A stretch of DNA of 64,000 bases from Ulvibacterium sp965248315 (lineage in GTDB: Bacteria; Bacteroidota; Bacteroidia; Flavobacteriales; Flavobacteriaceae): assembly GCF_965248315.1 (NCBI RefSeq), contig NZ_CBDFIX010000002.1, positions 1,984,001 to 2,048,000 of the forward strand. Direction: 5' to 3'. The notes beneath the pieces were generated by a model, which did not search any database, was not told where the DNA came from, and saw only the letters and a program-made list of their open reading frames with translations. Below, in pieces: positions 18,594 through 26,599 of this stretch. The stretch's first letter is position 1. Each line of letters begins with the position of its first letter. Both the position numbers and the translations under genes were made by a program.

Positions 18594-19738
18594 AAATAAC
18601 TTGGGTTACCAGAAACTTTTTGGATTATAGAATACCTGTATTTGAAGCGATTAACAAAAATTCCAATAATAATCTCACTCTTGTTTATAATTCTGATGTT
18701 GTACCCGATCGATGCATTACGAAAATTAATCAAGTATTAGGGGAAAGGGCTATTGGATTATCCGGTGAATTGTCGATTGGCAATAAACATGATGATTTGG
18801 AATTTGCAAATACTACTCTAAGAGTTCCAATTCAAAAAGGACTTATTAAAACAGTAAAGAAAACAAAACCAGATATTATCCTTGCAGATGGGTTTTTTCA
18901 ATGGACCTATGCAGCTTATTGGTTAAAAATATTTTATAAAATTCCTTTAATTATGTTGTATGAAAGAACTTTTCATACCGAAAGGATAGCACCATGGTGG
19001 AGAACGGGTTTAAGGCGCATTGCTTCAAGATATATTGACAAAATAGGGTGTAATGGCAGGTTGACTTTTGAATACGTTGAAAAAGGAATAAAGTTCCCCA
19101 AGGAAAAATTATTTTTAGGCAATATGGCAGCTGATACTTTTGGATTGGAAAAGGAAGTATCCGTACACAGACAAACGAAAAAAAATAAAAGAGAAATAAA
19201 AGATTTAACAATTTTATACGTAGGACGTCTTATTGAATTAAAAGGAGTTCGAGAAATGCTTTTGGTTTGGAAGGACTTTATTAAAGAAGACATGAATGTT
19301 AGGCTGAAAATTGTTGGTGGGGGAGATCAGGAAGAATATCTAAGAGAATTAGTTGAAGAAGAAGGCATACAAAAAGTACAAATAGTAGGAGGGATAGATT
19401 ATTCGGAAGTATCTAAAATGTATGCCTTTGCCGATGTGTTTATTATACCGACCTTGGAGGACAATTGGTCTCTTGTAGTTCCTGAGGCCATGTCCTGTGG
19501 TTTACCGATTTTATGCTCAAAATATAATGGCTGCTGGCCTGAACTCGTGACATCAAAAAATGGGTGGGTATTTGATCCCTTGGACTCCCATAATTTTCTA
19601 AAAATATTGAATTCAGCTTGGGAGAGTCGGAAACATTGGAAGGAAATGGGAGAAAGCTCATTGCAAATAGTTTCCGATTTTACCCCTCAAAAAATTGGAG
19701 ATAGGATTTACAAAGCTATTTTAACGACTATAGAATAA
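18590..19738 (+). CDS. Glycosyltransferase family 4
   Basis: A GT-B glycosyltransferase of 382 residues. The donor domain shows ILYVGRLIELKGVREML, the binding motif KIVGGGDQEEYL, and the signature VFIIPTLEDNWSLVVPEAMSCGLPIL. The N-terminal half is rich in Lys and aromatic residues (WWRTGLRRIASRY), suggesting a membrane-face contact. Its start overlaps the Wzy-like stop and its stop overlaps the next ATG by one base, so the block from 14.7 kb is one translationally linked unit. Sugar specificity unknown. Confidence 0.87.
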   Translation: MKITWVTRNFLDYRIPVFEAINKNSNNNLTLVYNSDVVPDRCITKINQVLGERAIGLSGELSIGNKHDDLEFANTTLRVPIQKGLIKTVKKTKPDIILADGFFQWTYAAYWLKIFYKIPLIMLYERTFHTERIAPWWRTGLRRIASRYIDKIGCNGRLTFEYVEKGIKFPKEKLFLGNMAADTFGLEKEVSVHRQTKKNKREIKDLTILYVGRLIELKGVREMLLVWKDFIKEDMNVRLKIVGGGDQEEYLRELVEEEGIQKVQIVGGIDYSEVSKMYAFADVFIIPTLEDNWSLVVPEAMSCGLPILCSKYNGCWPELVTSKNGWVFDPLDSHNFLKILNSAWESRKHWKEMGESSLQIVSDFTPQKIGDRIYKAILTTIE

Positions 19739-20628
19739 TGCTTAAAGGGATAAAAAGAAAAGTGTTATTTTTTTTAAGATGGATTACATCGGACAGACTA
19801 TATTATCAAATTCGTTATTTCGTCGCTTTCAAGCGACCACTTGACCTAAAAGAGCCTGATACCTTAATGGCTAAGATTATTTGGCTTAATCTCAATGATC
19901 GTAATCCTATATACACCCATTTGGTGGACAAATACGCCGTACGGGAATATATAAGTCAAAAAATTGGGACTAAATACCTCAATACATTGTATGGGGTATA
20001 TGAACAAGTAGAGGACATTGATTTCACTACCTTGCCCAAATCCTTTGTTCTTAAAGGGACCCATGGGGCTGATATGATCTTGATTTGTAGGGACAAATCC
20101 CAATTTGACATTAGCAAAGCTAAAAAAACCATGCGAAAATGGTTATCTACCAATTTTTACAAACTATGGGGCGAACATGCTTATGATAAGGTACCGCCCA
20201 GAATCATTTGCGAACAATATCTGGCTAATACAAATGAAAGTGCACTGGTAGATTTTAAATACCATTGTTTCCATGGCGAACCCAAACACATCCAGATTGA
20301 TCGGGATCGCTTTGTAAACCATACACTTAATTTCTATGACTTGGAATGGAACCGGCTTCCCTTCGGATTGTGGTATCCTCAGGCAAAAGAAGATTTGCCC
20401 AAACCCAAAAATCTGGAAATTATGACGCAATTGGCGCGGACCTTGGCCCAAGGATTTAAGTTTGTCCGAGTCGATTTCTATAATGTGGTGGGTCATATCT
20501 ATTTTGGGGAGATGACTTTTTATCCCTGCAATGGTTTTGGTGTTTTTGACCCGGTGGAAAAGGATTTTGAGTTTGGAAGCTGGTTACATTTAGATAAAGA
20601 CAATCCCAATTATTCGTTAGACTATTGA
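19738..20628 (+). CDS. TupA-like ATP-grasp protein
   Basis: A 296-residue ATP-grasp enzyme of the TupA-like group that recurs in capsule and teichuronopeptide clusters. Features seen: an N-terminal LNDRNPIYTHLVDKYAVREYI, the ATP-binding FVLKGTHGADMILI, CEQYLAN, and a metal/phosphate region FVRVDFYNVVGHIYFGEMTFYP. Such enzymes probably ligate an amino acid or similar to the polysaccharide or its precursor; the substrate here is not known. Base composition returns to the genomic type within this gene, marking the right edge of the AT-rich block. Confidence 0.8.
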   Translation: MLKGIKRKVLFFLRWITSDRLYYQIRYFVAFKRPLDLKEPDTLMAKIIWLNLNDRNPIYTHLVDKYAVREYISQKIGTKYLNTLYGVYEQVEDIDFTTLPKSFVLKGTHGADMILICRDKSQFDISKAKKTMRKWLSTNFYKLWGEHAYDKVPPRIICEQYLANTNESALVDFKYHCFHGEPKHIQIDRDRFVNHTLNFYDLEWNRLPFGLWYPQAKEDLPKPKNLEIMTQLARTLAQGFKFVRVDFYNVVGHIYFGEMTFYPCNGFGVFDPVEKDFEFGSWLHLDKDNPNYSLDY

Positions 20629-21806
20629 AAATACTCTTTATCCATAACAATTATGCCAGCAATACCAGTGGCGAGGAACAGGCCGCCGAGGCCCTTAGGG
20701 AAGTCCTTGTGGCTCACGGGCATCAGGTGAAATGGTTTCGGCGGTTTTCGGATGTTATCAGAGATTCTTTTTGGAAGAAAGTACAGGCCTTTTTTTCGGG
20801 CATGTACAATCCCGGAGCCGTAAAGGAGCTTAAAGGTATTTTGGATGAGTTTCAACCGGATATTGTTCAGATACAGAACTTATATCCCTTTATTTCCCCA
20901 GGCATTATCCGAATTATAAAGCGGAGGCGTATTCCTTTGGTGATGCGCTGCCCTAATTACCGGCTGTTTTGTCCTACTGGCCTGCATTTAGATCGGAGAG
21001 GAGATATTTGCGAACGATGTTTAAGTGGACTAAGGGAATTAAATTGCATAAAGAAGAATTGCGAGAATGATCTTCCTAAAAGTTTTGGGTATGCTTTGCG
21101 TAATTTTTTAGCCCGTACCGTTTGGGGGGTTACCAAGACCATGGACGCCTATATTGTTCAAACTACTTTCCAACGTCAAAAATTTATTGATAATGGAATT
21201 CCTCCACATAAACTCTTTATCATATCTGGTTTTTCTTCGATGGCAAAAAAAACTGCAAATAAATACGAACCAAAGTATGTTACCTTTATTGGTCGAGTAT
21301 CAAGAGAAAAAGGGATTGAAGAATTTTTAGAAGTAGCTAAAGATTTGCCAAATATACCATTTGCGGTTGTGGGGGATGTTCGGGGACATGGTATTTCTAT
21401 CAAACTGAACTCACCATCTAACATACTGTGGACTGGATTTCTAACAGGAGATAAATTAGACGCATTTTTTCAGTATTCAAAAATAATTGTAGTACCAAGT
21501 AAATGGTATGAAGGGTTTCCAAATGTTATAGTTAATGCAATGAAACATGGCAGGCCTGTAATAAGCAATAATTTGGGAGCTATGTCAGATATAATTGATC
21601 ATAGAAAAAATGGCATTTTAGTTGAAACGGGGAATGTTGAGGATTTAAAAGGAGCTATCAGAAAACTATATGACGACGAAATAAATATCAATTTTTATGG
21701 ATTAAATGGGAAAAATAAAGCTGACTTACTATATTCCTCTCAAAGCGTCTATAATGATTTAATAAATCTGTATTCTAATTTGATAAAAGAAAAGTCAAAA
21801 GTGTAA
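20625..21806 (+). CDS. Glycosyltransferase family 4, TTG start
   Basis: A 393-residue GT-B protein. The first codon is TTG at 20625, overlapping the stop of the ATP-grasp gene (TTGA); it gives the classic N-terminus MKILFIHNNYASNTSGEEQAAEAL, and no ATG fits. A cysteine cluster (RCPNYRLFCPTGLHLD, CERCLSGL, CIKKNC) sits in the N-terminal domain, common in this subgroup. The donor domain has VTFIGRVSREKGIEEFLE, VPSKWYEGFPNVIVNAMKHGRPVI and GILVETGN. The 5' half has normal base composition, while the part after about 21150 is markedly AT-rich, suggesting a mosaic gene. Confidence 0.87.
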   Translation: MKILFIHNNYASNTSGEEQAAEALREVLVAHGHQVKWFRRFSDVIRDSFWKKVQAFFSGMYNPGAVKELKGILDEFQPDIVQIQNLYPFISPGIIRIIKRRRIPLVMRCPNYRLFCPTGLHLDRRGDICERCLSGLRELNCIKKNCENDLPKSFGYALRNFLARTVWGVTKTMDAYIVQTTFQRQKFIDNGIPPHKLFIISGFSSMAKKTANKYEPKYVTFIGRVSREKGIEEFLEVAKDLPNIPFAVVGDVRGHGISIKLNSPSNILWTGFLTGDKLDAFFQYSKIIVVPSKWYEGFPNVIVNAMKHGRPVISNNLGAMSDIIDHRKNGILVETGNVEDLKGAIRKLYDDEININFYGLNGKNKADLLYSSQSVYNDLINLYSNLIKEKSKV

Positions 21807-21980
21807 TACATGAACCTTTATAGTATTGACTTACAAAATATATGTAAATCATTAAATTAATTAAGGAAAACTTGCTTTCTGAAATTGTCAAATATTATAT
21901 TTTTTGGGCAGTTTGCCAGTTTGAACTACTTCTAGTAGATTATTTAAAAGGATAAATTATTTCTAATTTCTTGGGTGAAT

Positions 21981-22700
21981 ATGAAGCTTTTAAGTTATGA
22001 AGTAGCGGTAACTTATCCCAAGTTGCCACCAAATAAAAAAATGATCATCAATACCCTAAACCCCCATAGCTACTGTATGGCCCGTAAAGACCATGTATTT
22101 GAGACTGCCTTACGAGATTCGGATCAGTTGGTGCCTGATGGTATCGGGATAGTTTGGGCCGCCAGAGTACTAGAGAAAAAGAAGATAGAAAAAATTGCCG
22201 GCTATGATATCTTCATCCATATTATGGAACATCTAAACAAAATGGCAGGTTCTTGTTTTTTTTTAGGGGCTTCAGAAGAGACTCTAATCTTGATCCAGGC
22301 ACGTGCCCGGCAGGAATATCCCAACATCCGGGTACATACGCATTCCCCACCCTATAAACCTAAATTTGATCGGGAGGAAAGCCATGCCATGTGTGCCAAA
22401 ATTAAGGCCTCCGGTGCCCATGTGTTATTTGTAGGGATGACGGCCCCAAAACAGGAAAAGTGGGTATATCAGAATAAAACTGAACTCTCCCCGGCCATTA
22501 TTTGTTCCGTAGGTGCCGTATTTGATTTTTATGCAGGTACCGTAAAACGATCGCATCCTTTTTGGATTAAACTGGGCTTGGAATGGTTGCCCCGTTTCCT
22601 TAAGGAGCCCAAGAGGTTGGCAGAACGAAATTTAGTCTCTACCCCAAAGTTTATCTTGGAAGTATTCTCATATAAATTTTTAAAAAAGGGTCTGCTCTAA
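21981..22700 (+). CDS. WecG/TagA/CpsF-type glycosyltransferase (GT26)
   Basis: A 239-residue transferase that adds a sugar (for example ManNAc or its uronate) to undecaprenyl-PP-GlcNAc-type acceptors, an early step after the WecA-like enzyme. Family motifs: PDGIGIVWA, the region TAPKQEKW, and SVGAVFDFYAGTVKRSHPFW followed by GLEWLPRFLKEPKRL. I prefer ATG 21981; a GTG two codons upstream (21975) is possible. A 170-base AT-rich gap precedes it, so it may have its own promoter or be where an imported segment ends. Confidence 0.9.
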   Translation: MKLLSYEVAVTYPKLPPNKKMIINTLNPHSYCMARKDHVFETALRDSDQLVPDGIGIVWAARVLEKKKIEKIAGYDIFIHIMEHLNKMAGSCFFLGASEETLILIQARARQEYPNIRVHTHSPPYKPKFDREESHAMCAKIKASGAHVLFVGMTAPKQEKWVYQNKTELSPAIICSVGAVFDFYAGTVKRSHPFWIKLGLEWLPRFLKEPKRLAERNLVSTPKFILEVFSYKFLKKGLL

Positions 22701-22729
22701 TCAAAAAACTTGGCCTTAGTTCGTATACA

Positions 22730-23782
22730 ATGAAAGTAATCCATTCCCTAAAATCGATCCTAAGCAAAGCGGAAACTTACCGGTTTCACTTTTTGCACAA
22801 AAAGGAGGCAAAAGGAATACTACGGCAAATTGAGAAAGAAAAAGGCAGACTTTCCCCACCCCTGAAGAAAAAAGCTATGGAATATGCCCAAGACATTTTC
22901 GGGGCTAAGCGTTATGCCCCCTGGCTATATGTGTATTCCGCAGCAAGCGGGACCTTTAAGGAAGGTTGGATTCCGGATAATTATTACGGACAGGTGGTGG
23001 TCCCCAAAATACAAGGTGCCTATGGAAAGCTATCGTTTGCTAAATTGTATAGCAATGCCTTCTTTAAAACCGATCGGTTTCCCGATCTGGCCTATTACGT
23101 AAACGGGCAGTGGCTTTCCAAAGATTTAAGTGTAATGGATCCTAGTGCAGTACAAGAGGTCATCTTTTCGGAAAGTGACCAGGTGGTGTTTAAGAGGGAC
23201 CAATCGTTTCAGGGAAAAGGGGTCCATCTCATCCAAAAGAATAATTTTAAGACCAGCTACATTGAGCAGTTGGGTAATGGGGTATTTCAAAAGCATATAC
23301 GGCATCATCCTTTTTTTAACGATTTTGGAATGGCGGCCACGGCCACTCTTCGTATAACCACGGTGTTGAATACCAGCCGCCAGGTTTTCGTTAGGGCTGC
23401 CTATTTACGAATGGGCCGATCGGGAGAGACCCATGTACAATCCCGATCCCAAGTAAAGGTAGGCATTGAAATCAATACGGGTGAGCTTGCCGAATACGGA
23501 CATTTGAACGATTGGAGGTCTGTCCCTAAACATCCGGATACCCACATGGCCTTCACCCATAAAACTATCCCCTATTTTGATGAGGCTATGGCCTTATGCA
23601 AGGAATTGCATGCTAAGGTGCCTTATATCGGAAGCATAGGCTGGGACTTGGCCATTGATGCAAAGGGGCAGTTACAAATTTTGGAATGGAACGGTTACAA
23701 TAATGATATTAAATATTCCGAAGCTACCCAAGGCCCCTGTTTTGCGGACTTGGGTTGGGAGCAACTATGGAAAGGCAATTGA
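22730..23782 (+). CDS. Sugar-transfer-associated ATP-grasp protein
   Basis: A 350-residue protein of the ATP-grasp group that is associated with sugar-transfer gene clusters, different from the TupA-like gene upstream. ATP-grasp features: VVFKRDQSFQGKGVHLI, FQKHIRHHPFFNDFG, ATLRITTVLNTSRQVF, and the metal-binding end IGWDLAIDAKGQLQILEWNG. It probably ligates a carboxylate substrate to an amine during decoration of the polysaccharide; the reaction is not established. Normal genomic base composition. Confidence 0.85.
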   Translation: MKVIHSLKSILSKAETYRFHFLHKKEAKGILRQIEKEKGRLSPPLKKKAMEYAQDIFGAKRYAPWLYVYSAASGTFKEGWIPDNYYGQVVVPKIQGAYGKLSFAKLYSNAFFKTDRFPDLAYYVNGQWLSKDLSVMDPSAVQEVIFSESDQVVFKRDQSFQGKGVHLIQKNNFKTSYIEQLGNGVFQKHIRHHPFFNDFGMAATATLRITTVLNTSRQVFVRAAYLRMGRSGETHVQSRSQVKVGIEINTGELAEYGHLNDWRSVPKHPDTHMAFTHKTIPYFDEAMALCKELHAKVPYIGSIGWDLAIDAKGQLQILEWNGYNNDIKYSEATQGPCFADLGWEQLWKGN

Positions 23783-23935
23783 GCGCCAAACCAAAATGTT
23801 TTTTGCCTTAAATTTCTCCTTTTTATTGGTAAACCCAGGGTATTTGGGTTTATTTGCAGCTTGGAAAAAGAAAGTTTTGGAACCCCCCTTGAACAAAGCT
23901 TGGCAAATTTTTAGTAGCATTAAAAGAATTTCCAG

Positions 23936-25390
23936 GTGCTTTTTAACTCGGTACAGTTCGCACTTTTTCTACCCATAGTCTTTCTATGCTATTGGGTGAT
24001 AACTAAAATACGCCCCAAAGCTCAAAACCTCTTTTTGATAGCCGCGTCTTACTTCTTTTATGCGTGGTGGGACTGGCGATTTCTTGGCCTGATTATTTTT
24101 AGTACTGTTGTGGACTATGTGGTAGGCCAACGCATTTATGTGCAAGTGGATGACCGCAAAAAGGCCAAGGCCTGGCTCATGGTGAGCGTTATGGCCAATT
24201 TGGGGCTGTTGGGTTTTTTTAAATACTACAACTTTTTTGTGGACTCCTTGGTGGACGGCCTTCAGGCATTGGGGTATACCTTGGGAAGTACGTATACCTT
24301 GAACATCATTTTGCCGGTAGGAATATCCTTTTATACCTTTCAGACCCTCTCCTATTCCTTTGATATCTATTATCGCCGATTAAAACCCACCACCAATTTT
24401 GTAGCCTTCACCGCCTTCGTCTCCTTTTTTCCACAATTGGTTGCAGGACCCATAGAACGGGCATCCAACTTGTTGCACCAAATAGAACGGCCAAGAATGT
24501 TTCGATATAAACAGGCGGCTGATGGACTTAAACTTATCCTATGGGGCCTGTTCAAAAAGTTGGCCATCGCAGATGCTTTGGCACCTATGGTGGATGACAT
24601 CTTTGCCCATTATGGTACCTATCCAAGTTCTACGCTTATTTTGGGCGTGGTAATGTTTAGCTTTCAGGTTTATGGGGACTTTAGCGGCTATTCCGATATT
24701 GCCATTGGGACCGCCAAACTTTTTGGAATAGAGTTAATGTCCAATTTTCGATTTCCCCATTTTTCGAGAAATGTGGCGGAATACTGGCAACGCTGGCATG
24801 TATCCCTTTCCACTTGGTTTCGGCATTATGTCTACATCCCCTTGGGGGGTTCCCGGGTAAGCAAACGGCGGGCGGTTTTTAATATTGCCGTGGTGTTTTT
24901 GGTAAGCGGCCTTTGGCATGGTGCCAATTGGACCTTTGTTTTTTGGGGCGGTTTTCATGCGCTATTGTTTATCCCGGTATTCTTATTGAAACGAAATCGG
25001 ATTTATATGGACAGTGTTATTGGACAGAACACCTATCTTCCCTCTTTGAAGGAGACAGGGCAAGTGCTGTTGACCTTTGGTTTGGTTACCTTTTCACGTA
25101 TTTTTTTTCGTTCGCCCAACCTTGCGGATGCCTTTGCCTATATACGCGGAATTTTTACCGATTTTCAAATGGAGTGGTATACGCATCCCCTCGGTTACCG
25201 CATGGTGGATTATTACCTTTTGATGTTACTTTTTGTGGTGTATGAATACCGGATTCGGAAAAATGAACGCAGTCCGTTCCATTTTAAGTCGCCTTTTGTA
25301 AGGTTTGTGCTCTACGTGTTGGCTATCTTTGGCATATTGTTGTTTTATGATGATGGTATTAATAGGTCGTTTATCTATTTTCAATTTTAA
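23936..25390 (+). CDS. MBOAT family O-acyltransferase (AlgI/PatA-like), GTG start
   Basis: A 484-residue membrane-bound O-acyltransferase with about ten membrane segments. The start is GTG at 23936, which gives the canonical family N-terminus MLFNSVQFALFLPIVF. MBOAT landmarks: YFQ-type core QRWHVSLSTWFRHYVYIPLGGS and the catalytic-His region VSGLWHGANWTFVFWG. It would carry acetyl groups across the membrane to the SGNH protein encoded 5 bases downstream for O-acetylation of the polysaccharide, as in alginate AlgI/AlgJ systems. Confidence 0.93.
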   Translation: MLFNSVQFALFLPIVFLCYWVITKIRPKAQNLFLIAASYFFYAWWDWRFLGLIIFSTVVDYVVGQRIYVQVDDRKKAKAWLMVSVMANLGLLGFFKYYNFFVDSLVDGLQALGYTLGSTYTLNIILPVGISFYTFQTLSYSFDIYYRRLKPTTNFVAFTAFVSFFPQLVAGPIERASNLLHQIERPRMFRYKQAADGLKLILWGLFKKLAIADALAPMVDDIFAHYGTYPSSTLILGVVMFSFQVYGDFSGYSDIAIGTAKLFGIELMSNFRFPHFSRNVAEYWQRWHVSLSTWFRHYVYIPLGGSRVSKRRAVFNIAVVFLVSGLWHGANWTFVFWGGFHALLFIPVFLLKRNRIYMDSVIGQNTYLPSLKETGQVLLTFGLVTFSRIFFRSPNLADAFAYIRGIFTDFQMEWYTHPLGYRMVDYYLLMLLFVVYEYRIRKNERSPFHFKSPFVRFVLYVLAIFGILLFYDDGINRSFIYFQF

Positions 25391-25395
25391 CAGGA

Positions 25396-26361
25396 ATGAA
25401 AAAGTTTATTTTCAAAACGGTAATATACTTTGGATTGATTCTGATGGCGTTGGAGCTGTTAGTAAGGGCCTTTCATCTGCATGCGGACAATCCCCCAAAA
25501 ATGATAGATGAATTTGGCGTAGAGAAGCGGGTACCGGGAAGCACGGGGCATTACGTAAAGGGCAACCGTAGACAGAATTTTACCCATTTCTCGATCAACA
25601 ATTCCGGTTTTAATTCCTACCGGGAGTTTGATCCTTCCGAAAGCAAGTATGAAGTGGCCCTGGTGGGGGATTCCTTTATCGAGGGGTTTCATCAGGATTT
25701 TGATAATTCCTTGGGGAAAAAGATTGAACGGTTGCTGCCGGAGTTGGAAGTCTATGAATATGGTTATACCGGTTCAACCATGGCCTATCAGATGCATCTG
25801 GTCAATGCATACCAGGAAGAGTTCCGGAATATAGATAAGATTATTTTGTATATGAAGTTTAAAAATGACTTCGATACCCATGAGCATGAAGCGAATTATG
25901 AATTGATACGAACACTAAATACACTTCCCTTCAGGATACGAAAAAATTGCAAGCTATGGGTGTATGGATCCAATTATGGCATGACGATGCCCATAAAGAG
26001 TATTGCAAGCGCTATCTGGAAAGGGTTTATTTTTTTAAGGGGAAAGGGCAATCTGGAGGTTGCCGTTCCCGAAATGGAAGCTACCTCGGTAACCGACCGT
26101 ATCGAAAATTTTAAAAAATTGATAGCGACTTATGGACTGGATACCCAAAAGACCGTATTGCTGCTGGATAGTCGGGTTACCGATAACCGGTTTTTAGATT
26201 TTTGTAAAGAAAACGGCATAACGTACCTTGATTTTTCGGAAGCGTTTCAAAAGGCTCTGGACCCCGTGACTTTGATATATGACATGCATTGGAACGATTA
26301 CGGCCGTCAACTGCTGGCCGAAAGTATCGCAGATTATCTCCAAAGGGAGATCGACCGTTAG
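25396..26361 (+). CDS. SGNH-type O-acetyltransferase partner (AlgJ/AlgX-like)
   Basis: A 321-residue protein with one N-terminal membrane anchor (FIFKTVIYFGLILMALELLV) and a periplasmic SGNH/GDSL-like domain. The nucleophile motif is GDSF (Ser93) and the Asp/His pair is D296 and H298 in DMHWNDYG. It follows the MBOAT gene by 5 bases. By analogy it takes acetyl groups exported by the MBOAT protein and places them on the polysaccharide, though it could instead act as an esterase. Confidence 0.82.
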   Translation: MKKFIFKTVIYFGLILMALELLVRAFHLHADNPPKMIDEFGVEKRVPGSTGHYVKGNRRQNFTHFSINNSGFNSYREFDPSESKYEVALVGDSFIEGFHQDFDNSLGKKIERLLPELEVYEYGYTGSTMAYQMHLVNAYQEEFRNIDKIILYMKFKNDFDTHEHEANYELIRTLNTLPFRIRKNCKLWVYGSNYGMTMPIKSIASAIWKGFIFLRGKGNLEVAVPEMEATSVTDRIENFKKLIATYGLDTQKTVLLLDSRVTDNRFLDFCKENGITYLDFSEAFQKALDPVTLIYDMHWNDYGRQLLAESIADYLQREIDR

Positions 26362-26599
26362 AGGCGTTACTGTTTTTGTCCCTTCAAAGATTAAACACTC
26401 CAAGTCTCCTGGAATATCAATTTTTGTTGAAAAGGAGATGAGTCTTGACACACTTCCAAAAATATCATGGATATGAAAACCACTTGGCATATAAAGGACT
26501 ATGGATGAACGGTGCGGTAATCGACCTTGAATTAAAGTTTCCAGGCTATCTTTTCAAGATTGTTTCCCTATTTTTACCAAAGTTTTTGAATTGCAAAAG

